Shown here: positions 53,014 through 62,791 of the stretch, piece after piece
Layout of the letters: the number at the start of each line of letters is the position of its first letter
How positions within the stretch are numbered: the stretch's first letter is position 1
Source of the DNA: Gimesia chilikensis
Lineage (GTDB): Bacteria > Planctomycetota > Planctomycetia > Planctomycetales > Planctomycetaceae
Reading direction: 5' to 3'
DNA: 64,000 nt
NCBI RefSeq assembly: GCF_008329715.1
Contig: NZ_VTSR01000017.1
Span: forward strand, 62,001 to 126,000
Program-made: the position numbers and the translations under genes
Notes under the pieces: model-generated
What the model saw: the letters and a program-made list of their open reading frames with translations, nothing else
The model's database searches: none
Told to the model about the DNA's origin: nothing

Positions 53014-56000
53014 TTACAGAGACGGCACTTGAGGCAGGTTGAGATTATCCAGGAGCTTCTTGCGTTCCTGCCGGTTCTTCCTGTCCTGCTTGTAATGGTG
53101 TGGCAGGACGCGTTGATGATAAGTCTCCAGAGGACGAACCAGGGTCCGATCCAGAACTTTCTTGCGCAAAGACCACTCCTGATCAGAAATTCCCGCATTC
53201 TCCCGGATCTCTTCCATGGCTTCAAACGCCAGGTCAATCGCGGACATGCTGAGTTCGATATCATGTAACGCCTGCTTCGACGTCACTGGCGGAGCCTGGG
53301 AACGATTATCCCAGCGGGTCTTCAAATGCTGTAACAAGCCATTCAGGTGGTCCCACTGCTGCCCGGTTTCCTGGAAGAGTTCCGGCTTCTCTGCAGCGAG
53401 TTCAATCGCCCGGACCACCGAGTTGATCGAACGGTCAGAACCTGCGCCATAATTGATCGCGTGGAGACGATGCGCAAACTCCAGCTCCGGCGGAGCATCA
53501 TCAGATTTTCTGTAAAGTTCAGCGACTTCATCGTGCATGAAGTAACTGATCATCGGGTCATAGATTGAAGTAAAGCGGGAAACGCGCGTAATCAGTTCTA
53601 CCGAGGGAGAAGGTTTCGCCATCGCATCGGATAGAGCCTTGAAGTAGAGCATTCGGCGTTTATCTTCATTGTGGATAAAATCATTCTCATTCAGTCCTTC
53701 AGCAGCGACCTGTCTGATCAGCGAGCGAGGGTTGTCAGTAATCTGTTCTTTGGCCGGCTTGCGATATTTCCAGTACTGATCCGGATATTGCACCATCAGT
53801 TTATTCTGCGCTGTGACTTCGGAAAGTCTGCGGAGCACAATCGGGTCGTCCTGCTCATTATGCATCCAGTTGATCAGTCGTTCGGTCCGTTGATCACGGC
53901 CCACCATCTGCTGAACTTCTTCGCGTTTCAGTCCCCAGCGCATCATTTCATAGGGAAGCGTGAAGGCAAATTGACCTGTCGCTGAACTGTTTACCGAGGT
54001 CGGCTGATCTGCCACCATCTGCTGGAGTGATTCATTGGAGTAGGCGGCCAGGTTCAAAAGAACTGACCAGTCCCAGCCTACCTGTGCCAGCGTGCGACGG
54101 ACTTGAGGTGCCTGGAGGCGATCCAGCAGTCCGGGTCGAATAAAGCCCTCTTCAGAATTGGTCGCCAGGAACAGGGTTTCTCCATTCGCAATCTCAATGG
54201 CCATTACCTGTTTAAATTCTGACAGAAATGTGCGGGCAATTACTCGCAGAGGTTGTGCGCCAAAGTCAATATGCTGGAACCGCTGGCAGAACATGCCCCC
54301 TGCTTTCAAATGCCGGGAGACATTTCGATAAAAGTCAGCCGTGTACTCTGACTGAGATTGAGTGACGACCGACTGCACGGGATTGCTGATAATCAGGTCA
54401 TAAGCAGCAGTCGTTTTTGCACGCGACGCCATGGCCAGCGCGACAGGGGACTGCACCAGAGTGACGCGGTCAGAGTCCAGCGCGGAGATCGAATTACGGG
54501 TAGCAATTTCATCCTGATATAACTGAATCAGTCCCGGATCATGTTCCAGACAGGTGATATGCTGCACGGGAAAATCCAGGCTGGAGTTAAGACTCACTCC
54601 CGATCCCAGTCCCAGGAACAAGACATCGGCGGGGCGGTCATGCAACGTTACCGGTATCACAAAGGGCATCAGTTCCCCTGTTGTATGGGGGCACAGCCCT
54701 GCATCGGTAGAGGTGACTCCCACAGGCAGCCCGCTGCGGCGGATTTGCAGTTGGTTTTCATGATAGGACCAGACAGTATATGTTCCGTGGGGTCCTTCTA
54801 CTTCTGACAGACAGCGACCTTCATCCATGTAGGGAAGCAGATCCGGTTTTAAGCCGTAACGGAGTCCCGTGAATGTATTCGTGGAAAACAGGAGTTTCGT
54901 AGAACGATGCGGATCATAATTGTTGTATCCGGAAGTCAGGACAACCAGCAGGACCAGAGCACAACTGACGCCGGCTGTCTGCCAGCGTGACCGGGGGAAA
55001 CGGAACTGGACAGCCCAGATCAGGAGTGACAAGCAGGACAAAGTCCCCGTAGTCACCAGAGACAGTGTTTTGAGATCCACGCGTGCAGTACCAAGCAACC
55101 AGGACCCGCAGAGTAAGCCTGCCAGTAAACAGAAAGGTTGCCAGACCGGCAGACGATAGACGGAAGTGTTGTTAGTGCTGTCTGACTGGCGTGTGATCGA
55201 CAGCTTCATCCAACCACCCCAGCAGAAGCCCAAAGGTGCCAGGAAGAGCGTCAGCAGCCCGCCTCGTATCACTGCCAGCAGAAATGCAAATTCGATGTAA
55301 GCGTTGGCATAGAGCATCCAGTTCACCAGGAATGGGAATAGTGCCAGCGCCGCTGCTCCGATTAATGCAGCTCCCAGGGTCAAGCGTGATGCGAGTTGTG
55401 AACCCCGCGCTGCACTGCGTGCTTCGATCCAGAACCAGGCTACGCTGACACCTGCGAGCAACGCCGCCCAGGCCGTCACTTTCAAATAGAGTGAGTCCGG
55501 ATAGAGCTGGAAGATAACACGCTCAATGATGACAGTCAGAAAACCGGTCGCCAGGCTGACCAGAAAGCCGCTGGCAATCAGCAATCGGGAATGTTTCCAC
55601 TGCATACTTTCCTTTTCAGAATCGGTCTTGGCATTCAACGGACTGCCAGTGGTCATCGTCTGCAGCCAGCCGACCATACCGGGTAAGTATCGAGTGGCCA
55701 GCTTGCGCAGCCAGGGACTGATCACAATCAGCAGAGCGATACCTGCTGCGATCCCTAATGAGAGATTCCAGCCCAACGCGGGAACCAGGCAATAGACAGC
55801 CGATAGTAATGCGAGTGTCACACCGGTAAGAAAACGTGCAACAGGGGAGACCAGAGGGGTACTACTTTCGGACTGCTGTTCGAGTGAAGCTCTGACTGAG
55901 AACCAGCAGATGCGGGCAGTCCAGAAAACAACAGGCAGCAGAAGAACCATGGCAGAAAGTGTCATCAGTCCCGTTAAAAAGACCGGGTTAGAAATCTGAT

Positions 56001-56367
56001 CCAGTGAGATCAGATGCAGGATCTGGTTGAACTGCCAGAGGAGTATTGGAAAACAAAGTGTCCAGATCGAAAACAGAGCCAACGTGATGCCAATCCGAAA
56101 ACGCTTCTGCTTCCAGAGTGTTGTTTCAGACTCGCGATTGACGTTGTCTGAGATGGATGAGGGTAATCCCAGCCAGATTCCCATGACCGTCGCCAGACCG
56201 ATGCCTGTAACGACAGACAGATGCTCTCCAACCAGGGTCTGAAAACGCTGAATACAGGCCAGCAGAAAGACACCACAAATCCACCCAGTCAGGAAAGCGA
56301 ACCCTAATCGCGTCTGAGCTAGAGTGAGAGTGAATTTGACTAGATTTTGAGCAAACGAACGTATCAT
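53014..56367 (-). CDS. Very large membrane protein with spermidine-synthase-like domain
   Basis: A 1,117-residue integral membrane protein. The first 470 residues hold about 12-14 TM segments. A SpeE-like aminopropyl/methyltransferase fold domain follows (about 480-730): VLFLGLGSGVSLNSSLDF (nucleotide loop near 580) and CLEHDPGLIQLY near 605, then YDLIISNPVQS near 655. The C-terminal 350 residues are a separate helical domain (RQVAAEGLNENDFIHNEDKR) with unknown role. Such membrane-SpeE fusions occur in diverse bacteria and their reaction is not known. Position: flanked by an unknown gene and the divergent M28 peptidase gene. Confidence 0.8.
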   Translation of the reverse strand: MIRSFAQNLVKFTLTLAQTRLGFAFLTGWICGVFLLACIQRFQTLVGEHLSVVTGIGLATVMGIWLGLPSSISDNVNRESETTLWKQKRFRIGITLALFSIWTLCFPILLWQFNQILHLISLDQISNPVFLTGLMTLSAMVLLLPVVFWTARICWFSVRASLEQQSESSTPLVSPVARFLTGVTLALLSAVYCLVPALGWNLSLGIAAGIALLIVISPWLRKLATRYLPGMVGWLQTMTTGSPLNAKTDSEKESMQWKHSRLLIASGFLVSLATGFLTVIIERVIFQLYPDSLYLKVTAWAALLAGVSVAWFWIEARSAARGSQLASRLTLGAALIGAAALALFPFLVNWMLYANAYIEFAFLLAVIRGGLLTLFLAPLGFCWGGWMKLSITRQSDSTNNTSVYRLPVWQPFCLLAGLLCGSWLLGTARVDLKTLSLVTTGTLSCLSLLIWAVQFRFPRSRWQTAGVSCALVLLVVLTSGYNNYDPHRSTKLLFSTNTFTGLRYGLKPDLLPYMDEGRCLSEVEGPHGTYTVWSYHENQLQIRRSGLPVGVTSTDAGLCPHTTGELMPFVIPVTLHDRPADVLFLGLGSGVSLNSSLDFPVQHITCLEHDPGLIQLYQDEIATRNSISALDSDRVTLVQSPVALAMASRAKTTAAYDLIISNPVQSVVTQSQSEYTADFYRNVSRHLKAGGMFCQRFQHIDFGAQPLRVIARTFLSEFKQVMAIEIANGETLFLATNSEEGFIRPGLLDRLQAPQVRRTLAQVGWDWSVLLNLAAYSNESLQQMVADQPTSVNSSATGQFAFTLPYEMMRWGLKREEVQQMVGRDQRTERLINWMHNEQDDPIVLRRLSEVTAQNKLMVQYPDQYWKYRKPAKEQITDNPRSLIRQVAAEGLNENDFIHNEDKRRMLYFKALSDAMAKPSPSVELITRVSRFTSIYDPMISYFMHDEVAELYRKSDDAPPELEFAHRLHAINYGAGSDRSINSVVRAIELAAEKPELFQETGQQWDHLNGLLQHLKTRWDNRSQAPPVTSKQALHDIELSMSAIDLAFEAMEEIRENAGISDQEWSLRKKVLDRTLVRPLETYHQRVLPHHYKQDRKNRQERKKLLDNLNLPQVPSL

Positions 56368-56662
56368 GGCTTCCTTGCCTGTCGTTATTGATCAATCGGA
56401 ATTGCATCACGGCTTAAAGTTTCATACTCTAAGTCATTCTTTGAGAGTCCCTTAGCAGCAATTTCTGCCGATAGAATCGCAGGGACCGAAGACTGTGTTT
56501 TATCGAAAATGCGTAAATATATGCAATACCAGTCGTTGTAGCCCCATTATCACTTGCCTGGGAACGACACATCCGTATACTTCACTAGTCAAAGATACGC
56601 CATTGAGTAAAAATAGGTAACCTTAAAACATCCACCTTCCACTTTGAATAGAAATCATCAGT

Positions 56663-58276
56663 GTGAAACGGAAACCCCAACGCGCAATGGCCTCTCCCCC
56701 AGTCTCCAGACTGAGCAGCCAGCCAAAAGATCCATGGTTGCCATTACAGTTCACTTATTCTCTGATTTTCTGCTGCCTGACCTGGGTTACAGGTTTCTCA
56801 GCGTCGAATGCTGCCGAGACCAGTTATCTGGTTACAGCGAAAACCGCGTCCAGTTCAATTCAGACAGATGAGCTGAAATCTCATATCGAGTTCCTGGCCA
56901 GTGACGCACTCGAAGGACGCGAAGCGGGTACCCAGGGTGGCCAGGCGGCTGGAACCTATATCCGCAATTTTTTACAGAAGCATGGTGTGCAGCCCGGAAT
57001 GGGTGAAGAAGGCTACTTTCAGGAGTTCGATGGGGGATTTCGGAATATCCTGGGAGTCATTCCCGGTAATGACCCAAAATTAAAAAACGAATATATTGTC
57101 ATCGGGGCTCACTACGATCATGTGGGATATGGCAAGCCCTCCAACAGTCGGGGTGGCGTAGGGCAGATTCATAATGGCGCTGATGACAATGCCAGCGGAA
57201 CTGCAGCCCTGCTGGAAATCATTGAAGCCATCTCAGAGCATAAAGAGCTCCCCCGGCGCTCTATCCTGTTCGCCTTCTGGGATGCAGAAGAAATGGGGCT
57301 GTTAGGCTCCCGACACTGGATGAACTACCCAAGTGTACCTCTCGAACAGATCCCGATTTACTTCAATCTGGACATGGTCGGTCGGCTCAAAAAACAACCG
57401 CTGACTTTATTCGGATCCCGCTCGTCTATCGGTTTGAGATCCTGCACCGTCAAATGCAATCATCGTGACACGGATCTGAAAATCAAATTTGACAGTGCGA
57501 TTCGCCCCGACAGCGATCACTGGCCTTTCTATCAGAAGGGGATTCCCTTCCTGATGCTGCATACCGGGAAACACGATGACTATCATCGTCCCGAAGATGA
57601 CGCCTTCAAAATCGATTACGAAGGCACCCAGAAATGTGCCCAGCTGTTGACCCAGCTGGTATTTGAATTTGCCATGCAGGATAAAAAGCCGGAATACCGA
57701 TCAGCCGATCAGGATATTCTGACTGGGATCGATCAGGAAACAAGAATCACGACGCAGGATCCGCCCCGGCTGGGTGTCGCGTGGAATGCAGACAAGTACG
57801 AAGAAGGGCATCTGATGATTACTCAGGTTCTGGCCAGTTCAGCAGCGGATGCGGCTGGCCTGAAGGTGGGTGATGAGATCATTAAAATTGACGGACGATC
57901 GCCTGTAGAAGCACCTGGTTTTGCAGCGCTGGTGCGGAGTTCCCCTGAAAAGATCAAGCTGCAGATCAAGCGAAAAAAAGAAGATGAACTACTGGAAATC
58001 CCGGTAGAACTTTCAGGCAATCAGCTCAAACTGGGAATTCAGTGGCAGACTGATGAAACCGAACCGGACGTGATGGTGATCTCGAATATTATCAAATCAT
58101 CGCCCGCAGATCTGGCCGGACTGAAAATCAATGACCGGATTTATGAGATCAGCGGACGCTCATTTGACAGCAGTGATGAATTTCGCGAACTGGTAAAAGA
58201 TCTGCCTCTGCCCTTGAAACTTCAGGTCGAACGCGAGGGACGACTGCAGAACTTTGAAGTTCAATCAATGAGATGA
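56663..58276 (+). CDS. M28-family metallopeptidase with two C-terminal PDZ domains
   Basis: A 537-residue exported zinc aminopeptidase-type enzyme. A hydrophobic signal lies near residues 30-50. The dinuclear zinc ligands are visible: GAHYDHVG (H), GADDNASG (bridging D), WDAEEMGLLGS (catalytic E, ligand E), NLDMVGR (D) and HDDYHRPEDD (H). Two PDZ domains follow (about 370-450 and 455-535), with AGLKVGDEIIKIDG and AGLKINDRIYEISG loops. The start is either GTG 56663 or ATG 56687; neither has a clear ribosome site. It overlaps by 16 nt the convergent small gene at its 3' end. Confidence 0.88.
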   Translation: MKRKPQRAMASPPVSRLSSQPKDPWLPLQFTYSLIFCCLTWVTGFSASNAAETSYLVTAKTASSSIQTDELKSHIEFLASDALEGREAGTQGGQAAGTYIRNFLQKHGVQPGMGEEGYFQEFDGGFRNILGVIPGNDPKLKNEYIVIGAHYDHVGYGKPSNSRGGVGQIHNGADDNASGTAALLEIIEAISEHKELPRRSILFAFWDAEEMGLLGSRHWMNYPSVPLEQIPIYFNLDMVGRLKKQPLTLFGSRSSIGLRSCTVKCNHRDTDLKIKFDSAIRPDSDHWPFYQKGIPFLMLHTGKHDDYHRPEDDAFKIDYEGTQKCAQLLTQLVFEFAMQDKKPEYRSADQDILTGIDQETRITTQDPPRLGVAWNADKYEEGHLMITQVLASSAADAAGLKVGDEIIKIDGRSPVEAPGFAALVRSSPEKIKLQIKRKKEDELLEIPVELSGNQLKLGIQWQTDETEPDVMVISNIIKSSPADLAGLKINDRIYEISGRSFDSSDEFRELVKDLPLPLKLQVEREGRLQNFEVQSMR

Positions 58277-58770
58277 GATTTCCATTCGACCTGTTGTGCA
58301 TCGAGGCCGGATTTTGTCAGTTCCTCTTTGAGCGTCTTTTCCGGTACCACGCGTGCAGAACCGGTACGATAGACGCGAACTTTGACACCATCCTCGTCCC
58401 CGGTAGCGCGGCTTGCCAGCGTGAGAATTGTTTGAATATCAGCGGGCTGATATTTTTCGCGGGGCTGTGAGTCGGCTTTGACCTTGTAACTGCGATCATC
58501 GATCAAAATATCGAGGACCTGCAAAGGGAGTTCTGCCAGGGTTTTCTGTTCTCGTGGCTCCGGTTGAATTAAAACCGGGATCATATCTGACTCTGTCGAG
58601 GCCATTACGGAGGGCGAACTCTCTTCCGCCTGTGGTTCTGCCTTCTCTTCTCCCTCACCCGGTCCGGAATTAATGCCGGGGGTCAGGCCGAGATACTGGC
58701 CCAGAATGATCCCCAGAATTAAAACGCCTCCCCCGGCATACATCATTCGCTTTGGTTGCTTGCGCATCAT
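58261..58770 (-). CDS. Small single-TM protein of unknown function
   Basis: A 169-residue protein with one N-terminal TM segment (MMYAGGGVLILGIILGQYLGL near residue 9), an acidic linker (GEGEEKAEPQAEESS) and a C-terminal domain of about 100 residues with the pattern VRVYRTGSARVVPEKTLKEELTKSGLDAQQVEW. No family recognised. Its 3' end overlaps the M28 gene's end in a convergent layout. Confidence 0.6.
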   Translation of the reverse strand: MMRKQPKRMMYAGGGVLILGIILGQYLGLTPGINSGPGEGEEKAEPQAEESSPSVMASTESDMIPVLIQPEPREQKTLAELPLQVLDILIDDRSYKVKADSQPREKYQPADIQTILTLASRATGDEDGVKVRVYRTGSARVVPEKTLKEELTKSGLDAQQVEWKSHLID

Positions 58771-58858
58771 CCGGTCCTGTCAATGGGTGAGAGAAAATCG
58801 CATTATATCGAACCACACCTCTGATACGAAATTCAGCTGTATGATGAGCACAGAAACA

Positions 58859-60298
58859 TCAGGGTTGAGATTTCAGTTTTTGCATCAGGTCCAGGATCAC
58901 TGCCACAATTTTATCTGAAGCATCTAACTGGACCCGGTTGGTTCCCATCCAGGTTTCATACCCTCCTAGTTTATGCTGCTCAGGTGTAGGCAGATAACCG
59001 TTGTAACCATTTGCCAGTTCAATCGTGAAGGCATCTTCAAAGGGGGCTTTTTCTTTCAGTTCCAGACCGATTTCACAAAAAGTTTCAAAGGGAATTGCAG
59101 CCACAGTCAGATCACCAATTTTCAATGCCTGCAGTATTACGGTAATTTCATCAGGACCTTCCAGCAGTCGCTGAACTCGCTCTGCATAATTCCGCTCATA
59201 ACGATGATGCTGTTCCGCGCCCTCCGGTTGAGCCATCACCTTTTTGAAATAAGCCTGCATCTCAGCATCAGGTTTACGGACCTTTAATGTCAATTCTGCA
59301 TTTGCTGCTCCGAGAGGAACCCAAGCCTGATACTTTACCTGCTGACAGGCATCGGCCACACGTCTGGCGACCAGTTCTGCCACCTGGTTCATCTTTTCAT
59401 ACGCAGCCATCCGTTTGCCGGGCTTCTGGAAATTGATGTTATTGATGTCACCACTGGTGCCATTCGACAGCATTCCCACAAACGGAGGATCTTCCGGCTT
59501 CGCACCGAGCAGGGGGCCAATTTTTTCGGAAAAGATACCGAAGTAGTCTGCAGAGATTTCTCCTTTATTGACGCCTCCCACATAATGCAGAGAGTAATTT
59601 GCCAGGAGTGCCAGTGGCCGACCATCCAGCGACTGCACACTGATGAATGAGATTTCCGGATCGATGGGCCCTGCGGGTTTTACCAGAGCAGCATTGCCCC
59701 GGGGTGGATTCATCCGCACTTTGTCGACCCCACCGAATGGATTCTTACAGAAATCCGGATTGGTCGTATACCAGCGACGGTTAAAGACTTCAGAAGGTTC
59801 ATCTACGCCGCCCCAGCCAATGCGTGCCGGCTCCCGATTCTCCATTGCACAGCGGACACAGTCAGCAATTCTTCGTGCGAGGAAGTCGTGATATTTGGAA
59901 CTGCTGGCGCGGGTCGCGGAATGCGTGTGAGTAGCCGCCATCAGAATATTCTCAGGTGGCAAATCGGTTTCTGCTTTGATGAAATCCCGAGCCGCCTGAA
60001 ATACATCAACAGTGATCCCCAGATTGTCACAGATCACGAAGGCGATTTTGGTTTCACCGTTATCCAGTACCAGACAGCGGGCGTGCAGTTCATCGTGTAC
60101 GTTTTCGGCCGGAAACGGTTTGAATCCACCGACGATATATTCTCCCAGAGGAGGCGTAATATTGCTGGTCGCTGCCCCTGCCTTCAGAACCTTATCAGCC
60201 GCAAAAGTTGTGGTGGTACTGAATACGAACAGGAACAGACAGAAACTGGCACCCCAGATTCCTGCCCCTGACACAAGTCGGCTGAATTGATACGTCAT
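58859..60298 (-). CDS. Neutral/alkaline ceramidase-like exported hydrolase
   Basis: A 479-residue exported protein (signal peptide about 1-34). The N-terminal pattern LKAGAATSNITPPLGEYIVGGF and the zinc-site segment MAATHTHSATRASS near residue 122 match the neutral/alkaline non-lysosomal ceramidase family, as do NYSLHYVGG near residue 225 and NGTSGDINNIN. It is shorter than true ceramidases (about 650-780 residues), lacking the C-terminal Ig-like domain. Planctomycetes have many such relatives, and the actual substrate is unknown. Confidence 0.8.
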   Translation of the reverse strand: MTYQFSRLVSGAGIWGASFCLFLFVFSTTTTFAADKVLKAGAATSNITPPLGEYIVGGFKPFPAENVHDELHARCLVLDNGETKIAFVICDNLGITVDVFQAARDFIKAETDLPPENILMAATHTHSATRASSSKYHDFLARRIADCVRCAMENREPARIGWGGVDEPSEVFNRRWYTTNPDFCKNPFGGVDKVRMNPPRGNAALVKPAGPIDPEISFISVQSLDGRPLALLANYSLHYVGGVNKGEISADYFGIFSEKIGPLLGAKPEDPPFVGMLSNGTSGDINNINFQKPGKRMAAYEKMNQVAELVARRVADACQQVKYQAWVPLGAANAELTLKVRKPDAEMQAYFKKVMAQPEGAEQHHRYERNYAERVQRLLEGPDEITVILQALKIGDLTVAAIPFETFCEIGLELKEKAPFEDAFTIELANGYNGYLPTPEQHKLGGYETWMGTNRVQLDASDKIVAVILDLMQKLKSQP

Positions 60299-60460
60299 CT
60301 GATCTGCTCCTCAGGATGATGGTCTGCATTGTTGTGTACGTAAGCTGCCCCCACGATTATAAGAATGAGGAACCACCAATACAACAATCTGCATCGCTGG
60401 ATGAATCCCAGTGGGGATCATCAGCGCTGCTTTGCGTTCAGCAAAACCGGCAACAAGAGC

Positions 60461-61414
60461 TTAACCCTCTGAAACGGTCTGCGGATTCAGATCGGGAATG
60501 TCTTCAAAGGGGTGCCCGTTCTGCCAACCGGATTTCCCTGTCGCACGAAAATGTTCCAGGCGACGAATACTGATCTCACAGAAAATGGGATCCAGGTCAG
60601 CGGTCAGGCAGCGGCGGCCCAGTTGCTCACAGGCGATGAGCGTTGTACCGGAATGAGCAAACAGATCGAGTACAAAGTCATCCTGTTGAGAACTGGCCTG
60701 CAGAATTCGTTCGACCGATTTGATCGGCTTCTGGGCATAACATCCTGAAACATTTTCTTCCATGCGATAGAAGACCTGCTGAATATCGACCCAGACATTC
60801 CCGGGCCTGATGTTCTCGGAACGGCCCCGTTCGAGGTTCTCCGTCTTTTTTCCGTTGATGTTTTTATAGTACCCGCGCAGGATCTTCGGGATATCCGTGT
60901 ATTGCACTTCAAAAAACGGATTACCACGCGTGTAGTACAGCAGTTCCTGACGTACGGCCATCCAGTTTTTCTGCGTGCCATAACCACGCTGATTCCTCAT
61001 GGTGACAAAGGACCGTGATTCGAACAACCCGGTCTGCTGCATCATCATCATGAACTGAGGCAATGGTTGAAAATGCTGATTCTGGTCCGCTCCCAACCAG
61101 ACATAAAAGGAAGCATCCGAACTCAGAAAGCGGGCCGACATGCGCACCCAGTCGGCACACCACTCAATAAACGTATCGATATTACGCAGATCAAAGGCGA
61201 CCAGGTTATAGGGTGGGTCCTGAATCGCCAGGACAGGACGATCCTCGCCGATCAGCCTGCTGATCTGTTCTGAATTGGTGGCATCTGCGCAGGCCACTCG
61301 ATGTCGACCGGTGGGATCCTCCCAGATTTCTCCCGGTTTTAATCGGCAGAATGGTAACAGTTGTTCTCTCAAAACCAAATCTTCGTCCAGGCGCGGCAGA
61401 GGATTGTTTTTCAT
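60461..61414 (-). CDS. Orphan DNA methyltransferase (beta-class N4/N6)
   Basis: A 317-residue DNA methylase. Motif IV (DPPYN near residue 77) precedes motif I (DLFAHSGTTLIACEQLGRRC near residue 252), the order of beta-class amino methyltransferases. Motif I has His in place of the usual Gly (FAHSG instead of FxGSG). The substrate could be adenine-N6 or cytosine-N4. No restriction endonuclease is encoded next to it. ATG 61414 has a short AAGAG upstream and is preferred over a TTG at 61474. Confidence 0.8.
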   Translation of the reverse strand: MKNNPLPRLDEDLVLREQLLPFCRLKPGEIWEDPTGRHRVACADATNSEQISRLIGEDRPVLAIQDPPYNLVAFDLRNIDTFIEWCADWVRMSARFLSSDASFYVWLGADQNQHFQPLPQFMMMMQQTGLFESRSFVTMRNQRGYGTQKNWMAVRQELLYYTRGNPFFEVQYTDIPKILRGYYKNINGKKTENLERGRSENIRPGNVWVDIQQVFYRMEENVSGCYAQKPIKSVERILQASSQQDDFVLDLFAHSGTTLIACEQLGRRCLTADLDPIFCEISIRRLEHFRATGKSGWQNGHPFEDIPDLNPQTVSEG

Positions 61415-61732
61415 CTGACTCTTTCTTTCGCCGGGTTTTGTATCAGGAAGCGAAAGGGCATTGTTGCAGCTCAATGTCCGCTTAAACTTCCGTTCGTAGT
61501 TCGCAACTCATCACAGTCTTTTATTTGATGCACCAGATAAAAGACCTGGGACCAGAATATACAAATTTGTATTTTCGGGAAAGAGTTGATTCCCCCTACT
61601 GTAGCAGATCCTGGAACTGTCACTCGATTCTGTTATCAGTCTCTATAACGAGGCGCGAACAACTCAGTCTTGCAGTCATAATCCATTCGAAACATACTTA
61701 GCAAACTTCAATAACACACACCAGCTGACAGA

Positions 61733-62191
61733 ATGTCTCCACAAATGAAACTAGAGCTGTCCGAAAAGACAAAACTGAATGCTTCTCCGCAGGTCATCCA
61801 TGAATGGCTCAGCGATCTTGAGAACTGGCCCAAGATCAACGATAAGATCAAATCGGTCACAGTGGAGGGGAATCGTTGTTTCGGTGAGATGGAGTTCAAA
61901 GGTAAAACACTGGAATTTGCCGGTATGGTTCCAGAAGATGATGACCCGTTAAAAGTCACCTGTAATATCGTCATCCAGACGGAGTCGGAAAAACGAGACC
62001 CCGAACACATGACCGTGGTCTATGAAATCAGACCCGGTGGACGTGCCACTCAAATTCGCGAACGCATTATTTTCGAAAGAGAAATCCCGTTCTGGGGCTG
62101 GTTACTCGTCAAGCTGATTATGAAAATCGGTAAGCCGACTGGTCTGACAAACCTGCAACGGATCAAAGAGCATATTACTGCGGAAGACTAA
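61733..62191 (+). CDS. SRPBCC/START-domain protein
   Basis: A 152-residue single-domain protein with the helix-grip pattern of the Bet v1/polyketide-cyclase/CoQ-binding superfamily: ASPQVIHEWLSDLENWPKINDKIKSV near residue 18 and the final helix LLVKLIMKIGKPTGLTNLQRIKEHI. Such proteins bind hydrophobic ligands in a central cavity. It lacks a signal peptide, so it is cytosolic. The ligand is unknown. Confidence 0.8.
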   Translation: MSPQMKLELSEKTKLNASPQVIHEWLSDLENWPKINDKIKSVTVEGNRCFGEMEFKGKTLEFAGMVPEDDDPLKVTCNIVIQTESEKRDPEHMTVVYEIRPGGRATQIRERIIFEREIPFWGWLLVKLIMKIGKPTGLTNLQRIKEHITAED

Positions 62192-62207
62192 TTGTAAGGA
62201 GAGTGTT

Positions 62208-62585
62208 TTACTTTTTCTCTTTGAGATCGAATTCACCGTAGTAGCCGATATTCGACTTATACTTTCCGCTGAGTGTTGTGCCTTTCATCAAACCAATCCA
62301 CTGGTACTGATGCCCGCGAATGGTCGCCTTGCCCGACAGGTTGTGTTGACTGCCTGTGGATTTCGACTGAAAGGTTGCCTCGTATTTGAAGGGATCCCCT
62401 TTAAACAGCCCGGTAAAGGTGGCTTTCCAGTTTTCCTTGTCGTCAGATGTCGCGACACATTTCAAGGGGCCCGTCGTATTGTACTTGCGGTTAGTCCATT
62501 TCCCTTCCCAGGTCCGTGTCTCCCCAGCCCGGACCTGGGAAAGGCAGAACATCCCCAGCACTGCAATCAGCATGAATCGTGACAT
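62208..62585 (-). CDS. Small secreted beta-rich protein of unknown function
   Basis: A 125-residue exported protein. The signal peptide is about residues 1-20 (ends VRAG). The mature part is beta-rich with Gly, Lys and aromatics (WEGKWTNRKYNTTGPLKC, then GSQHNLSGKATIRGHQYQW). I do not recognise the family. The gene is convergent with the SRPBCC gene with 16 nt between them. Confidence 0.7.
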   Translation of the reverse strand: MSRFMLIAVLGMFCLSQVRAGETRTWEGKWTNRKYNTTGPLKCVATSDDKENWKATFTGLFKGDPFKYEATFQSKSTGSQHNLSGKATIRGHQYQWIGLMKGTTLSGKYKSNIGYYGEFDLKEKK

Positions 62586-62791
62586 CGTCTCCTGCTCCTG
62601 CCTGAATCGAATTTCGAGTGAGAAAAAACATCTCTCTGATTGAAACTCGTCAAAGCGCTGGCAACAGCGACAATTTTGGTCCCTTTTTTCTGGAACCTGA
62701 TGTCAATCTCTCAGATATTAGCGTCCCCAACTACGCTAAACTACTGGCAGGATACAGGTTGCGAACCGGTCAAATTTGTGTTTCCCGGGGA

